Positions 17,541 through 26,310 of a DNA stretch of 55,948 nt are shown piece by piece. The notes beneath the pieces are model-generated. The model saw only the letters and a list, made by a program, of their open reading frames with translations, ran no database searches and was not told where the DNA came from. A program made the translations under genes and the position numbers. The DNA is from Bradyrhizobium tropiciagri (GTDB taxonomy: Bacteria > Pseudomonadota > Alphaproteobacteria > Rhizobiales > Xanthobacteraceae), in assembly GCF_001189845.1 (NCBI RefSeq), contig NZ_LFLZ01000060.1, positions 1 through 55,948 of the forward strand, in the 5' to 3' direction. Position 1 is the stretch's first letter, and every line of letters begins with the position of its first letter.

Positions 17541-18929
17541 ATGAGCGATCTGTTCGGTTGCGTTCCTTCCGAAGCCTTCAAGATATTCACCGGCCGGCAC
17601 GCCTCGGCGGCCGAAGCGGCGCTGCTGCGGCTTTGCGCCACGCATTTCGGCGAAATGGCTCCGGAAAACCCCGAGCGCGATCAGGTCAAGAATTCGATCG
17701 CCGCCGCGATCGAGGGAATGCCGGCACCGCCCGCGGCGGTCGACAAGGACGACGCAGACGAGCCGGAAGCGGCGTCGTCCGACTACCTCTATCTGAAGAT
17801 GAGGGAAGGGGGTTGGCTGGTCGAGGAATCGGAACGCTGGCTGATCAGGGTGACGATGCCGGAGGGCTACCGGCGGCTGATGACGGTGCTGCGCGATCTG
17901 AAGGAGAACGTCGCCAAGAGCTTCACGGGACTGGTGTCCCAGGTCTCCTCCCTCATCGGCGCCGCCGCCGACGATCCGACCATGCACGCCACCAACATCG
18001 ACGCGGCGTGGCAGACGGCGGTCGGCTTCCGGCGGCATATGGCCGGCATCGACGCGGCGCTGCTGTCGGTGACCCGCCGGCTGAATTCGGCCGAGGGGAT
18101 GGACGAGTCGGTGGACGTCTTCTTCGCGGAATTCGTCGACCGGATCCTGATCCGCGACTGGACCAAGATCCTGTCCCAGAACAACCCCTGGCGATCCCGC
18201 CATCACGTCACCCGCGCGGTCCGCGAAATCCTCGGCTCTTCGACGGCCATCCAACAGGCGATGGCCGCGTACGTCGAGGCGGGTCATGCCGCGACGGACA
18301 GCGAGGCCGAGACGCTGATCCGCAGGAGGCTCGCCGAGATCTCGACGTCCTTCGACGACATCGAGCGTCTGCGCGTCCGCATCGACCAGGGTCAGGTCGG
18401 CATCGAAGGTCGGATCCGCGACATCCTTCGCTTCATCGGCCGCAATCCGGCGACCATCCGGGAGCGGGTCGAGTCCTGCCTCGAGGAGCTTGCCCATCTC
18501 GACGATCACGTCGAGCTGCCCTGCGTCCTCCCGCTTCTCAATTGCCTCGAGCCGGTCGGAGAATCCCGTTTCCCCGAGGCGAGGGAGCCGTTGCCTCCGC
18601 CGGAGCCCCGCGTCCTCCGCCGTCCGCCCGAAGATCCCTACCGGAAGCGGTTCATCAAGGATTGCCGCGCGTTCGATCTCGCCTCCGAACCGACCGCCGG
18701 ACACGCGCTCGCATATCTCGGTTCGAAGGGCGACGGCGACGCCGTCGCCCTCGCGCCCTCGAACGCCAAGGACTGGTTCACTTGGCGGTACATCGCCCTT
18801 CTGGCGCTGACCGGCCGCGGTCGTCGCATCAAGGGCTGGCTTCTCGAGCCGGCCGGCGGCGTCGCCGTATGCCGGTACGGCGAGCTTCCCAACTTCACCG
18901 CCACCAGAATCACGGAGCCTCCGCGATGA
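17541..18929 (+). CDS. jetA: Wadjet system protein JetA (kleisin-like)
   Basis: A 462-residue protein recognised as JetA, the MksF-like kleisin of the Wadjet SMC-family system, by its opening (SDLFGCVPSEAFKIFTGRHA), its helical make-up and, decisively, its position before jetB, jetC and jetD. In Wadjet the kleisin links the two JetC heads and carries the KITE subunit JetB; the complex extrudes small circular plasmids and JetD cuts them. The ATG at 17541 is preferred over the longer frame to 17436, whose extra residues are not family-like. The stop overlaps jetB by four bases (ATGA). The gene is G+C-rich compared with the DNA outside the operon. Confidence 0.85.
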   Translation: MSDLFGCVPSEAFKIFTGRHASAAEAALLRLCATHFGEMAPENPERDQVKNSIAAAIEGMPAPPAAVDKDDADEPEAASSDYLYLKMREGGWLVEESERWLIRVTMPEGYRRLMTVLRDLKENVAKSFTGLVSQVSSLIGAAADDPTMHATNIDAAWQTAVGFRRHMAGIDAALLSVTRRLNSAEGMDESVDVFFAEFVDRILIRDWTKILSQNNPWRSRHHVTRAVREILGSSTAIQQAMAAYVEAGHAATDSEAETLIRRRLAEISTSFDDIERLRVRIDQGQVGIEGRIRDILRFIGRNPATIRERVESCLEELAHLDDHVELPCVLPLLNCLEPVGESRFPEAREPLPPPEPRVLRRPPEDPYRKRFIKDCRAFDLASEPTAGHALAYLGSKGDGDAVALAPSNAKDWFTWRYIALLALTGRGRRIKGWLLEPAGGVAVCRYGELPNFTATRITEPPR

Positions 18930-19615
18930 ACGCGCCGTCGGGATTGCAGGAATACGAGGAAGTGCTCGCCAGAACGCGCTATCCGAAGGCCGCCCTCCAG
19001 CGGGCTTTCCGCACGCTGATGCAGCGGCAGTTCGTCTTCGGCAACGACTTCGGCTCCAAGGACATCTACGAGCTTCTGAACGACGACGAGGTCCGGCCCT
19101 TCGCGGAGCGGCTGTTCGACGTGTTCGGCTGGCGGCTCCAGTTCAACACGTCGGGCAACATCAAGATGGTCTGCCTGATGCCGCCGATCGCGGAGGCGCC
19201 GGACACGCCGCGCGACAAGCGGGAGGCCCATCAGGCGCAGCCGCTGCGCGTCGACGAAGCCATCGCCATTCTGCTGCTGCGCGCGTACTACGACAAGGCG
19301 ATCCAGAGCACCGGGCTCGTGAACGGCCATGCCGATTGGCATACCGACGGGCTCTACGACCTCTGGAAGGAGAAGACCAGGAAGGAGCCGCCCGGCAAGG
19401 TCAGGATGCTCGACATCCTCCGGTTCCTGAAGAACCACGGGCTCATCCAGGCATCGCTGCCGCCGACCTTCCACGAAGGAATGCCCTTCACGGTACGGCC
19501 GTCGATCAGTCTCGTCGCCGTTTCCGAGCCACTCGCGGCGCTGAAGCGCTACGCCCGCGAAGCCAGACCCGACGCCGACGCCGGCGGTACCGATCAGGAA
19601 AAGGTCGAGGCATGA
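18926..19615 (+). CDS. jetB: Wadjet system protein JetB (KITE-like, DUF4194)
   Basis: A 229-residue protein of the DUF4194/MksE type, with two winged-helix-like parts: early ALQRAFRTLMQRQFVFGNDF, and LLLRAYYDKAIQ, DILRFLKNHGLIQ in the middle. JetB binds the kleisin JetA as the KITE subunit of the complex. Start and stop both overlap neighbours by four bases (ATGA with jetA and with jetC), so translation should be coupled. The acidic C-terminal tail is slightly longer than the core needs. Assignment rests on these features plus gene order. Confidence 0.85.
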   Translation: MNAPSGLQEYEEVLARTRYPKAALQRAFRTLMQRQFVFGNDFGSKDIYELLNDDEVRPFAERLFDVFGWRLQFNTSGNIKMVCLMPPIAEAPDTPRDKREAHQAQPLRVDEAIAILLLRAYYDKAIQSTGLVNGHADWHTDGLYDLWKEKTRKEPPGKVRMLDILRFLKNHGLIQASLPPTFHEGMPFTVRPSISLVAVSEPLAALKRYAREARPDADAGGTDQEKVEA

Positions 19616-20784
19616 GCGAGCCGCATCTCGGGACGCCGCAGATCGTCCGCCTTTCCCTCATCGACTTCTACCTGATCGAACGCGAGGACATCGAGCTTTC
19701 CGGCAACACCGTGTTTCTGGGCCCGAACCGCAGCGGCAAGAGCTCGTGCATCGACGCGATCCAGACGGGACTGACGGGCGGCGCCGGCGACCTCGTCGTC
19801 TACAACGCGGCGGCCGTCCGTCAGAACCGGCCGGATGCGCACAGATCGCTCCAGGAATACTGCCTCGGCGTGGTCCGGCACGACGAGAACGAGAAGGCCA
19901 AGGTCGTGCGCAAGAGTTCGCAGACCTGGATCGGGCTGTCCTTCCGGACGCGCGACGGCGGGGAAGTCGCGGGCGTCGTGCACGTCGTGGCGCACGAACA
20001 TCGCGAGCGGCCCAACACGCGCTTCATGATCGTGACCGGCGGAGGCGTGACGACGGCGGACCTCGTCTTTCCGACCGAGGAAGGCGAGATGGCGAAGGGC
20101 TTCGACCAGGCCGTCGACGGCCTGCGCGCAAGCGGCCGGAAGGTCGAGGAGTGCGACAGCGCGTCGGACTATTCCACCTATCTGCTCAATCTGCTCACCT
20201 ACGGTTCCTGGCATGCGGACGCGCACTCCTACTACAAGGCGGTGAAGCGCGCGCTGGTCTTTCAGCCTGTCGGCGACATCACGGCCTTCATGCGTACCCA
20301 TGTCCTCGAGACCGACATCATCGACATCGGGCGGATGCGCGAACGCCTGGCTTTCTATCGCGAGATCGTGCGCACCATTGCCAGCATCAACCGGCAGATC
20401 ACCTCGCTCGGGATCGTCATCGGTCACTATTCCAAGGCCGCCGAGGACGATCGAGAGGCGCGCGGCCGCGTGGCGGCGGCGACGGAGGCCGCCGTCGGCC
20501 AGCGACAGTTCGAGATCGACGCCATCGAAGAGAAACTGATCGGGCTTTGGGGGCAAGCCGAGAGAGCCGACGAAGCTGAGACCGCGGCGAGCGACCGCAA
20601 GGACGAAGCCGGTCGACGCGTCGAGGAGGCGCGCAACGCCCCCGGTGCCGCAGCGCTCGAGAACCGCATCCGCGACGCCGACCGCGATCTGTCCGGCAGC
20701 GAGACGAAACTTCGCGAGGTCCGCAAGGAGCTCAGGCGCCGCGCGGAAGCGATCGACGCGATCCGCACTGCCGTGGCTACATGA
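19612..20784 (+). CDS. jetC: Wadjet JetC, N-terminal half (split SMC-like ATPase)
   Basis: A 390-residue product containing the N-terminal part of an SMC/MksB-like ATPase: a head strand, Walker A GPNRSGKSS at residues 37-45, then helical sequence entering a coiled coil (ALENRIRDADRDLSGSETKL, KELRRRAEAIDAIRT). It ends at a TGA in an ATGA overlap with the next frame, which carries the rest of the protein. The two lengths add to about 1,150 residues, close to an ordinary one-piece JetC, so little or nothing is missing. The break is either a natural split, a -1 shift (the second frame is open from 20,580), or a base error. Confidence 0.8.
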   Translation: MSEPHLGTPQIVRLSLIDFYLIEREDIELSGNTVFLGPNRSGKSSCIDAIQTGLTGGAGDLVVYNAAAVRQNRPDAHRSLQEYCLGVVRHDENEKAKVVRKSSQTWIGLSFRTRDGGEVAGVVHVVAHEHRERPNTRFMIVTGGGVTTADLVFPTEEGEMAKGFDQAVDGLRASGRKVEECDSASDYSTYLLNLLTYGSWHADAHSYYKAVKRALVFQPVGDITAFMRTHVLETDIIDIGRMRERLAFYREIVRTIASINRQITSLGIVIGHYSKAAEDDREARGRVAAATEAAVGQRQFEIDAIEEKLIGLWGQAERADEAETAASDRKDEAGRRVEEARNAPGAAALENRIRDADRDLSGSETKLREVRKELRRRAEAIDAIRTAVAT

Positions 20785-23069
20785 AGGACGCCGAGAGCCG
20801 CAACGTCCGCCGCGTCGCGGACGCCGGCGCCGACTTCCGTCGGGCGCAGGACGACGTCGAGATCGAGTCCATGGCTTCCGACGCCGACGCGCTACAGCGC
20901 GTCATCGACGACGTCGGAGCCAACGCGCTGCGGGAGCTGACGCGCGCCCACACCGCCGCGGCGGCCCGGGAAGAGCGGATATCGAACGCGCGCGAGGATC
21001 TCAGGCGGAGAGCGCGATCGGAGTCCGTCGATCAGGCGCAATTGAGGCCCGAGGCGGAAAAACTGCGCGACGCCTTGACCGATGCGGAAATCGTAGCCAC
21101 CCCATTGTGCGAACTGATCGACATCAGGGAAGGCAGGGAGGAATGGCGCAACGCCGTCGAATCGGTGCTTGGCAACGCCCGCGAAGCGATGATCCTGAAG
21201 GACGGCCGGCAATACATCGACGCCGTGCGGGTCCAACGGCGATCCACGGTCAGCGACGGAATCGAGATCATCAAGCCATCGGTCCTCTCCGTCGGCGCGC
21301 AGCCGCCGGCCGCGGACTCCCTGGCCGCCGTCGTCGAAGCCGAGGATGCGACCGCCGGCGCCTACATCAACGCCGTGTTGGGACGAATCAAGCGCGTGCG
21401 CACGGAGGCCGACATCGAACGCGAGCCGAACGCCGTGACGACCGACCTGATGCGCGCGACCCGCTTCTCCTCCTACAAGATGCGCCCGCCACGCTATCTG
21501 CTGGTCGGGCGTCGGGGCCGGGCTCAGGCGGCCCAGAACGCGGCGGCAGAACTTCAACGCCTGCACGGCGAGTTGAAGGAGGCCGAAACCGAAAGGAAGG
21601 TCCTCGAGACCGCCAGGGACGGCTACCGGACGCTGATCGGACAGTCGGGAACCTCGCAGACGACGTTGGCCTCCGTCGTCGACGATCTGCGGCGGACCAA
21701 GACCGCCGTCGACGGCCACAAGCAGGAATTGCAGAGGCTGCGCGGCCAGCGCGATCCCGAAAGGGAGCGGTTGATACTCGAGCTCGAGGCGGCCCGGAAG
21801 GAGCGTGAGAAGGAATGGTCGCTCGCGGGCGAGGAAGCGCGGAAGGCCCACGGCGCGGTCACGCGCACGGAAGTGGAGTTGGAGGTCGCAGGCCAGCAGT
21901 TCGCCGCGGCGGTTCTCGAGCGCGATGCGAAGGCGTTGGAAGAACACGATGCTGCGCAGGAGGTACGACGTCGCGTTCTCGGCATCCTCACCGAAGCCAA
22001 GGATTTCTGGCGCGAGCACAAGCAGACGCTCGAGACGGCCGAGACCCGCGCCGAGGAGAGCCGCGCCGGGGTCGCGCGCGGGCACGAAGCATGGGGCCAG
22101 CACGCAGCGGACTTTCCGGAGGTGCCGATGCCGGTGCTTAGCGTGGAAGCGTGGCGCGACCGGCTCGGCGAGGCGCGTGCGATGCGCGATCTGCTGCAGA
22201 ACTCGACGCTGCTCGACAAGACCGCGGAGGCCGAGGAAGCGGGCCGTCAGCTTTCCGACGCGTTCCGAAACGAGTTTGTCAGCCTGCTCGTCCATGCGTT
22301 CTCGAAGATCCGCGACACGCGCGACGACCTCAATCGCGAGATGGAACGGCACGAGTTCTACGGCGAGAAGTACGTGTTCAGGATGAACCACGTCGAAAAG
22401 TTCGGAGCGATCGTCGATCTTGTCGAACGCGCGACCGAGGACCCCAATTGGGCGATGCCCGCCCTTCTCGCCCTCGACGCCGACACCGAGCAGGCGCGCG
22501 CCGTCCGCTCCATCGCCGAGATGATCGAGAGCGACGATCAAAGCTCGCTGAACGATCTGCGCGATCCGAAGGCCTACTGGACGTTCGACGTGCTGGTAAA
22601 GGACGCGGCCACCGGCGAGGTCGTCTCGACGCTGCGCCAGCGCATGAAGAAGGGCTCGATCGGAGAAGGCGTGGTTCCCCAGTACATCGCCATGGCGGCC
22701 GCGGTGTCGGCCAAATCGTCGTCCCCGGACCGCAAGAACGGATCGCTCGGCATCATCCTGCTCGACGACGCCCTCGATGGTTTGGACACCGAGCACACGG
22801 TGAAGATGCTGAAGTTCATGAGCGACACCAATCTGCAGATCGTCGCCGCGGCTCCCGACACGAAGTCCCGCGTGCTCGCGCACGGGATGGAGACGTTCAT
22901 CAACGTCGCACGGGACGATCAAGAGTACATCCACATCGTCCCGGAAAAGGTCTCCGAGGCGCTGCGCGACGATCTCGCGAATGAGGACCCGCGCGTCAAG
23001 GGATACGACGCATACCGCGAACGTGCCGCATCCGCGGACGAGGCCGCCGCGCTGGAGGCCGCGCAATGA
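20781..23069 (+). CDS. jetC: Wadjet JetC, C-terminal half (split SMC-like ATPase)
   Basis: A 762-residue product with long coiled coils around a hinge-like middle (LCELIDIREGREEWRNAVES, then VLSVGAQPP), followed by the C-terminal head: YGEKYVFRMNHVEKFG, signature region KGSIGEGVVPQYIAMA, Walker B GIILLDDALDGLD and the D-loop. The Walker B carboxylate pair is Asp-Asp, where SMC proteins usually have Asp-Glu, which could slow hydrolysis. The ATG at 20781 overlaps the first half by four bases, so translation by reinitiation is plausible. With the N-terminal half it would rebuild one complete ATPase head. It overlaps jetD by four bases. Confidence 0.8.
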   Translation: MKDAESRNVRRVADAGADFRRAQDDVEIESMASDADALQRVIDDVGANALRELTRAHTAAAAREERISNAREDLRRRARSESVDQAQLRPEAEKLRDALTDAEIVATPLCELIDIREGREEWRNAVESVLGNAREAMILKDGRQYIDAVRVQRRSTVSDGIEIIKPSVLSVGAQPPAADSLAAVVEAEDATAGAYINAVLGRIKRVRTEADIEREPNAVTTDLMRATRFSSYKMRPPRYLLVGRRGRAQAAQNAAAELQRLHGELKEAETERKVLETARDGYRTLIGQSGTSQTTLASVVDDLRRTKTAVDGHKQELQRLRGQRDPERERLILELEAARKEREKEWSLAGEEARKAHGAVTRTEVELEVAGQQFAAAVLERDAKALEEHDAAQEVRRRVLGILTEAKDFWREHKQTLETAETRAEESRAGVARGHEAWGQHAADFPEVPMPVLSVEAWRDRLGEARAMRDLLQNSTLLDKTAEAEEAGRQLSDAFRNEFVSLLVHAFSKIRDTRDDLNREMERHEFYGEKYVFRMNHVEKFGAIVDLVERATEDPNWAMPALLALDADTEQARAVRSIAEMIESDDQSSLNDLRDPKAYWTFDVLVKDAATGEVVSTLRQRMKKGSIGEGVVPQYIAMAAAVSAKSSSPDRKNGSLGIILLDDALDGLDTEHTVKMLKFMSDTNLQIVAAAPDTKSRVLAHGMETFINVARDDQEYIHIVPEKVSEALRDDLANEDPRVKGYDAYRERAASADEAAALEAAQ

Positions 23070-24250
23070 CGGTTTCCGGCGGCGAGTCCGCACGCAAGGT
23101 GCTCGTCAGGTTGCTGGAATCGGCCGACCGCAACGCGACCGCGACCCGCACGCTGACCGTCGCCGCCGGATCTCCGCAGGATCCCTCGCCAGCCTCGCGG
23201 CGCGCCTGGAGGGAACGGCTCGAAGGAGCCGAACGAGCCGGGGCGGTCGCGCTCGCCCGCGGAGCCGGTAACCGGCGCGACGTCATCGAACGCGTGCGTC
23301 TCGTCGACGCCGACCTGCTTGCCCGCGACCTCGGCATCACGCGGGCGGGTACGCGCGCGGCCGCCGCTGTGGCGGCGGCGCGAGAGGTGGCCGCCGGCCG
23401 CGACGGTCTCGATCAGGCTATCGAGGACGCCGGCGCCAAATGGGCCAAGGGCGTGGATTGGTATCGCCTGCCGCCGGAGCCGGACCTCGTCCGCAACGTG
23501 TTCGCCGCCGCCGCCGGCCTGCTCGACGTCGCCTTCGGCACGCATTTCCGGACGGCCTCCGTCCAGACGGCCGGCTCCACCAAATTCCTCGAACGCCACG
23601 GCGGCGCGGTCTGCGCCATCCTGCGCGGCGCGCTGGCTCTTCCCGACGACACCGGACCGGACGAGATCTGGGAGACACTCGGTCTGGTCCGGTTCGGACA
23701 TCCCGTCTGCCTCCGTGCTCCGGTGCGCTTCGCCGACGCGGCGGGAATCCCGGTGTCGGGCCGGGCCGTTCCCTGGAGCGCCGTGAACCCCGACCTGGTC
23801 GCGGGCTGCGCCGCGGACGGCGACGAGCCCGAGTTCATCATGACGGTCGAGAACTGGACCAGCTTCAACGGCCAATGCCGCGAGGTCGGGCGGGGCGCCG
23901 TGATCTATACCCATGGCTTTCCGCCGCCGCCCGTCCGCATGCTGGTCGGGCGCATGGCGACGCTCTGGCCGCACACTCCGATCTACCACTGGGGCGACGT
24001 CGATGCGGGCGGTCTCCTGATCGCGGACTCGATCCGCGAGGCGGCAGGACGGCCCGTGAGGCTGCATCTCATGACGGTCGCGCTCGCCGAGCGTCACGGC
24101 ACCAAACGCCGCCCTCTCTCCCGGGTCGCGGGGATAGCCTCCAGAGACGACGACTTCGGCGAACTCGCGCGGTATCTTTCCGGCGATTCCTGCCGCACCT
24201 TCGAGCAGGAGATGTTGAGACCCGTGGATCCTCTGGAGGCGGGACAGTGA
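23066..24250 (+). CDS. jetD: Wadjet nuclease JetD (TOPRIM)
   Basis: A 394-residue protein with an N-terminal winged-helix-like region (DUF3322 type) and a C-terminal topoisomerase VI-A-like TOPRIM domain (DUF2220 type). The metal-binding residues are visible: Glu in MTVENWTSFNG (about residue 261) and Asp-x-Asp in HWGDVDAGG (about residue 310). IYTHGFPPPPVRMLVGRM between them is typical. In Wadjet JetD dimers cut the plasmid after loop extrusion. The ATG overlaps jetC and the stop overlaps the next gene (GTGA). All catalytic features appear intact. Confidence 0.88.
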   Translation: MTVSGGESARKVLVRLLESADRNATATRTLTVAAGSPQDPSPASRRAWRERLEGAERAGAVALARGAGNRRDVIERVRLVDADLLARDLGITRAGTRAAAAVAAAREVAAGRDGLDQAIEDAGAKWAKGVDWYRLPPEPDLVRNVFAAAAGLLDVAFGTHFRTASVQTAGSTKFLERHGGAVCAILRGALALPDDTGPDEIWETLGLVRFGHPVCLRAPVRFADAAGIPVSGRAVPWSAVNPDLVAGCAADGDEPEFIMTVENWTSFNGQCREVGRGAVIYTHGFPPPPVRMLVGRMATLWPHTPIYHWGDVDAGGLLIADSIREAAGRPVRLHLMTVALAERHGTKRRPLSRVAGIASRDDDFGELARYLSGDSCRTFEQEMLRPVDPLEAGQ

Positions 24251-24723
24251 GCAGACAATTCACCGACGGGGAGATCGTCGCCGCGATCAAGGCGCTCGCC
24301 GCCGAGGGCAAGGGACTGACCCGCGCGTCCGTCCGCGACCGTCTCGGCGGCGGCGGATCGACCCGCATATCCGCGCTGCTCAAGGAGTACGCGGAAGGGG
24401 AACATGGAGGCGCACCGCAGCGGTCCGGACCGCCGGCGGTCCGAAATCAACGTTCTGGACCGTCGAAGTCCGGCCCGGCCTCCGTGGCCGGCGCCCCCGC
24501 GAGGGCGATGGATCCGTCCCCGGTCCCGCTGGCCATGACGGGCCAAGTCACGGACGCGGCGCCCGAGGGCGGGCTTCCCCAGCTGCAGAGCGAGATACGG
24601 GTGCTGAAGATCCTTCTGGAGGAAGAGCGCAACGCCCGGCGCGAAGACGAGATCCGGCACCGCCGCACCATCGAAGCCCTGCAGCGGGAGATCGAGATCG
24701 CCAACCGGGGCCGGGCGGAATAG
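24247..24723 (+). CDS. KfrA-like DNA-binding coiled-coil protein, fifth jet gene
   Basis: Starting at the GTG at 24247 inside the jetD stop (GTGA), the 158-residue product opens with EIVAAIKALAAEGKGLTRAS and VRDRLGGGGSTRISALLKEY. This is the pattern of the KfrA N-terminal winged-helix domain of plasmid DNA-binding proteins. A Pro/Ala/Gly-rich linker and a C-terminal coiled coil (LQSEIRVLKILLEEERNARR, about residues 110-152) follow. KfrA proteins bind plasmid DNA and aid partition or repression. Overlap with jetD and equal G+C suggest it belongs to the Wadjet operon, possibly as a regulator or a DNA-recognition accessory. It is not one of the four classical Jet proteins. Confidence 0.7.
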   Translation: MSRQFTDGEIVAAIKALAAEGKGLTRASVRDRLGGGGSTRISALLKEYAEGEHGGAPQRSGPPAVRNQRSGPSKSGPASVAGAPARAMDPSPVPLAMTGQVTDAAPEGGLPQLQSEIRVLKILLEEERNARREDEIRHRRTIEALQREIEIANRGRAE

Positions 24724-25334
24724 CCGGTCCCCGACGCCTGCGACGCCTCCGGCGCTCGCCGGCGCACCGCCGAGAGTCCCGCCTCGAAGCTTCGTGCGGA
24801 ACGTGCCGACCCGGGCGAGTGAGGGCGCCGAGTAGGGGGCATTCGAATCCTTGAAATCCTGCCGCACCGCCCCCGGCGGCATGCGCCGGCCGTTGCCGCC
24901 GTCCGCCGACGCGCCCACCCGCCGGGTGCGTCCGGCGAGCGAGGACGAACTCCGCGCGGCGGTGCCGGCAGCGCTTTTCGGCGGGAGTCCGAGGTACCCA
25001 AAACCTTTCTGAACGGGACTGTGATTCTGCCGACCGGGAGATGCGGATCCGAGGTTTGTCTCGATCGCAAAGTCCGCCAGGGAGATCCGCGAGCCGGCGA
25101 AGGCGGTTGGCGTCCGGATCGGATTTGCGCACGTGGAGCAGAGGAGGTGGGTCCGGCGACGTACTCGCTCGCAGCCGGGCCTCTCATGGCGGTGTCAGCC
25201 GTCTTTTAACCGCGATTACGCTAGGTAATATAGTACCTCGGCAAGGTCAGCTAATTCGCTGGGTTGACTTTGTTCGACATTCCACCACCTTCAGTGGAAT
25301 TCCGTCGCTCGCTCTCGGGATACAAGGAACGCAA
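24724..25334. other. intergenic after jet operon
   Basis: G+C-rich sequence without a convincing gene up to about 25,200, then an abrupt change to lower G+C at the toxin-antitoxin locus. A 5-bp hairpin (CCGGC, GCTC, GCCGG at 24749-24762) lies 26 bases after the last jet-operon stop, but has no T-tract. Confidence 0.4.
25223..25300 (+). promoter_or_regulatory. inverted repeats upstream of toxin-antitoxin genes
   Basis: Two short perfect inverted repeats precede the antitoxin-like gene: AGGTA/TACCT around 6 bases (25223-25238) and ATTCCAC/GTGGAAT around 8 bases (25279-25300). TTGACT at 25264-25269 lies between them and could be a -35 element, though no good -10 is apparent. Such repeats are common operators for autoregulated toxin-antitoxin operons. 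This is inference from layout. Confidence 0.35.
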
Positions 25335-25595
25335 ATGACGATCGCCACGCTAGTTTTGTGCGCTATCAATGCGCCTCACAGCAAACAGCTGGACGCGCAG
25401 GCACTCATTTCTTGTCTTAAGAATCCAGCTGCCGCCAAGACTATGCCGGGACACATGTCTGCTTTCTTCGGCGAAGTTGAGCCATCTTTGCAGAAAGAGT
25501 TCGCTCATCAGTTCGGCATCAGCGATGCGGAGCTCGTTGCTTCCGCAAAAGCATTTTCCAGCTATTCGGGTGAAGATTACCCGATTGCAGCGTGA
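25335..25595 (+). CDS. antitoxin-like partner of AbiEii-type toxin
   Basis: An 86-residue protein starting at the ATG at 25335, preceded by AAGGAA. Its stop overlaps the toxin gene start (GTGA). The sequence (ALISCLKNPAAAKTMPGHMS and AFFGEVEPSLQKEFAHQFG) shows no helix-turn-helix that I can identify. Small genes coupled in this way to AbiEii/AbiGii-like nucleotidyltransferases normally encode the antitoxin. The role is inferred from context only. Confidence 0.55.
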   Translation: MTIATLVLCAINAPHSKQLDAQALISCLKNPAAAKTMPGHMSAFFGEVEPSLQKEFAHQFGISDAELVASAKAFSSYSGEDYPIAA

Positions 25596-26254
25596 TAACC
25601 GAGAAGACCAGCTCGGATTGGGCGCAGCTATTTCGGATAGCGCTCAACCTAATTGGTCAGGTTAACTCTCACGGAACAGTCATAGACCATTGGACCTTCG
25701 GTGGCGGCACCGCGATGATGCTGCAAATTGCACATCGCGAGAGCCACGACGTGGACATCTTCCTTTGCGATCCGCAATTGCTGCCGTTTTTAGATCCGCA
25801 GAAGCAGGACTTCAACTTTGAGATACGCCCAAGCGAATACCAGGGTGACGGGAATCGCTTTCTCAAATTGGCGTTCGAAGCTGTTGGCGAGATCGATTTC
25901 ATCGTTGCCGGTCACAAGACCGCCAATCCCACGATTGAGAGAGAAATTGAAGGTACGAACGTCCTGCTAGAAACGATCCCGGAAATCATCGCCAAAAAGA
26001 TCATCTTTCGTGGGAGAAGTATCAAACCACGAGATATCTTTGATATCGCTGCAGCAAGCGTCGATCACTCCGCTGACCTGATCCGCGAGCTGGACCCATA
26101 TCGACAGAACGTGATGGAAACCATCGCTCAGGTCGATAGGCTAAATCCTGAATTTGTGCGCGGAGCAATAGATAGTCTTATCATAATGGAAGGCTATAAA
26201 GGAGTTGCCGCAACAGCCCTTGACCGAGCAAAGGAGATACTCAGGTCAGTGTGA
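25592..26254 (+). CDS. AbiEii/AbiGii-family nucleotidyltransferase toxin
   Basis: A 220-residue protein of the AbiEii type. The nucleotidyltransferase signature is clear near residues 36-57: FGGGTAMMLQIAHRESHDVD, i.e. Gly-Gly followed by Asp-x-Asp. The later conserved KKIIFRGRSIKPRDIFDIAA is also present. Family members act as toxins in type IV toxin-antitoxin and abortive-infection systems, probably by nucleotide transfer to tRNA. The GTG start at 25592 overlaps the upstream small gene. It is convergent with the four-gene operon ending at 26311. The catalytic residues appear intact. Confidence 0.8.
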   Translation: MITEKTSSDWAQLFRIALNLIGQVNSHGTVIDHWTFGGGTAMMLQIAHRESHDVDIFLCDPQLLPFLDPQKQDFNFEIRPSEYQGDGNRFLKLAFEAVGEIDFIVAGHKTANPTIEREIEGTNVLLETIPEIIAKKIIFRGRSIKPRDIFDIAAASVDHSADLIRELDPYRQNVMETIAQVDRLNPEFVRGAIDSLIIMEGYKGVAATALDRAKEILRSV

Positions 26255-26310
26255 TCTTCGCGGACATCTGCGAGATCTCTCGCAAGAGAGCAACTGGCTT
26301 TTTAAAATAG

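Noticed and set aside
16980..18704. 574-codon minus-strand ORF opposite jetA
   Set aside because: Antisense shadow of jetA; Arg/Asp/Gly-rich with no recognisable domain.
20892..23093. 733-codon minus-strand ORF opposite jetC
   Set aside because: Shadow frame in G+C-rich DNA; its His/Val/Arg-rich composition and lack of domains contrast with the clear JetC on the plus strand.
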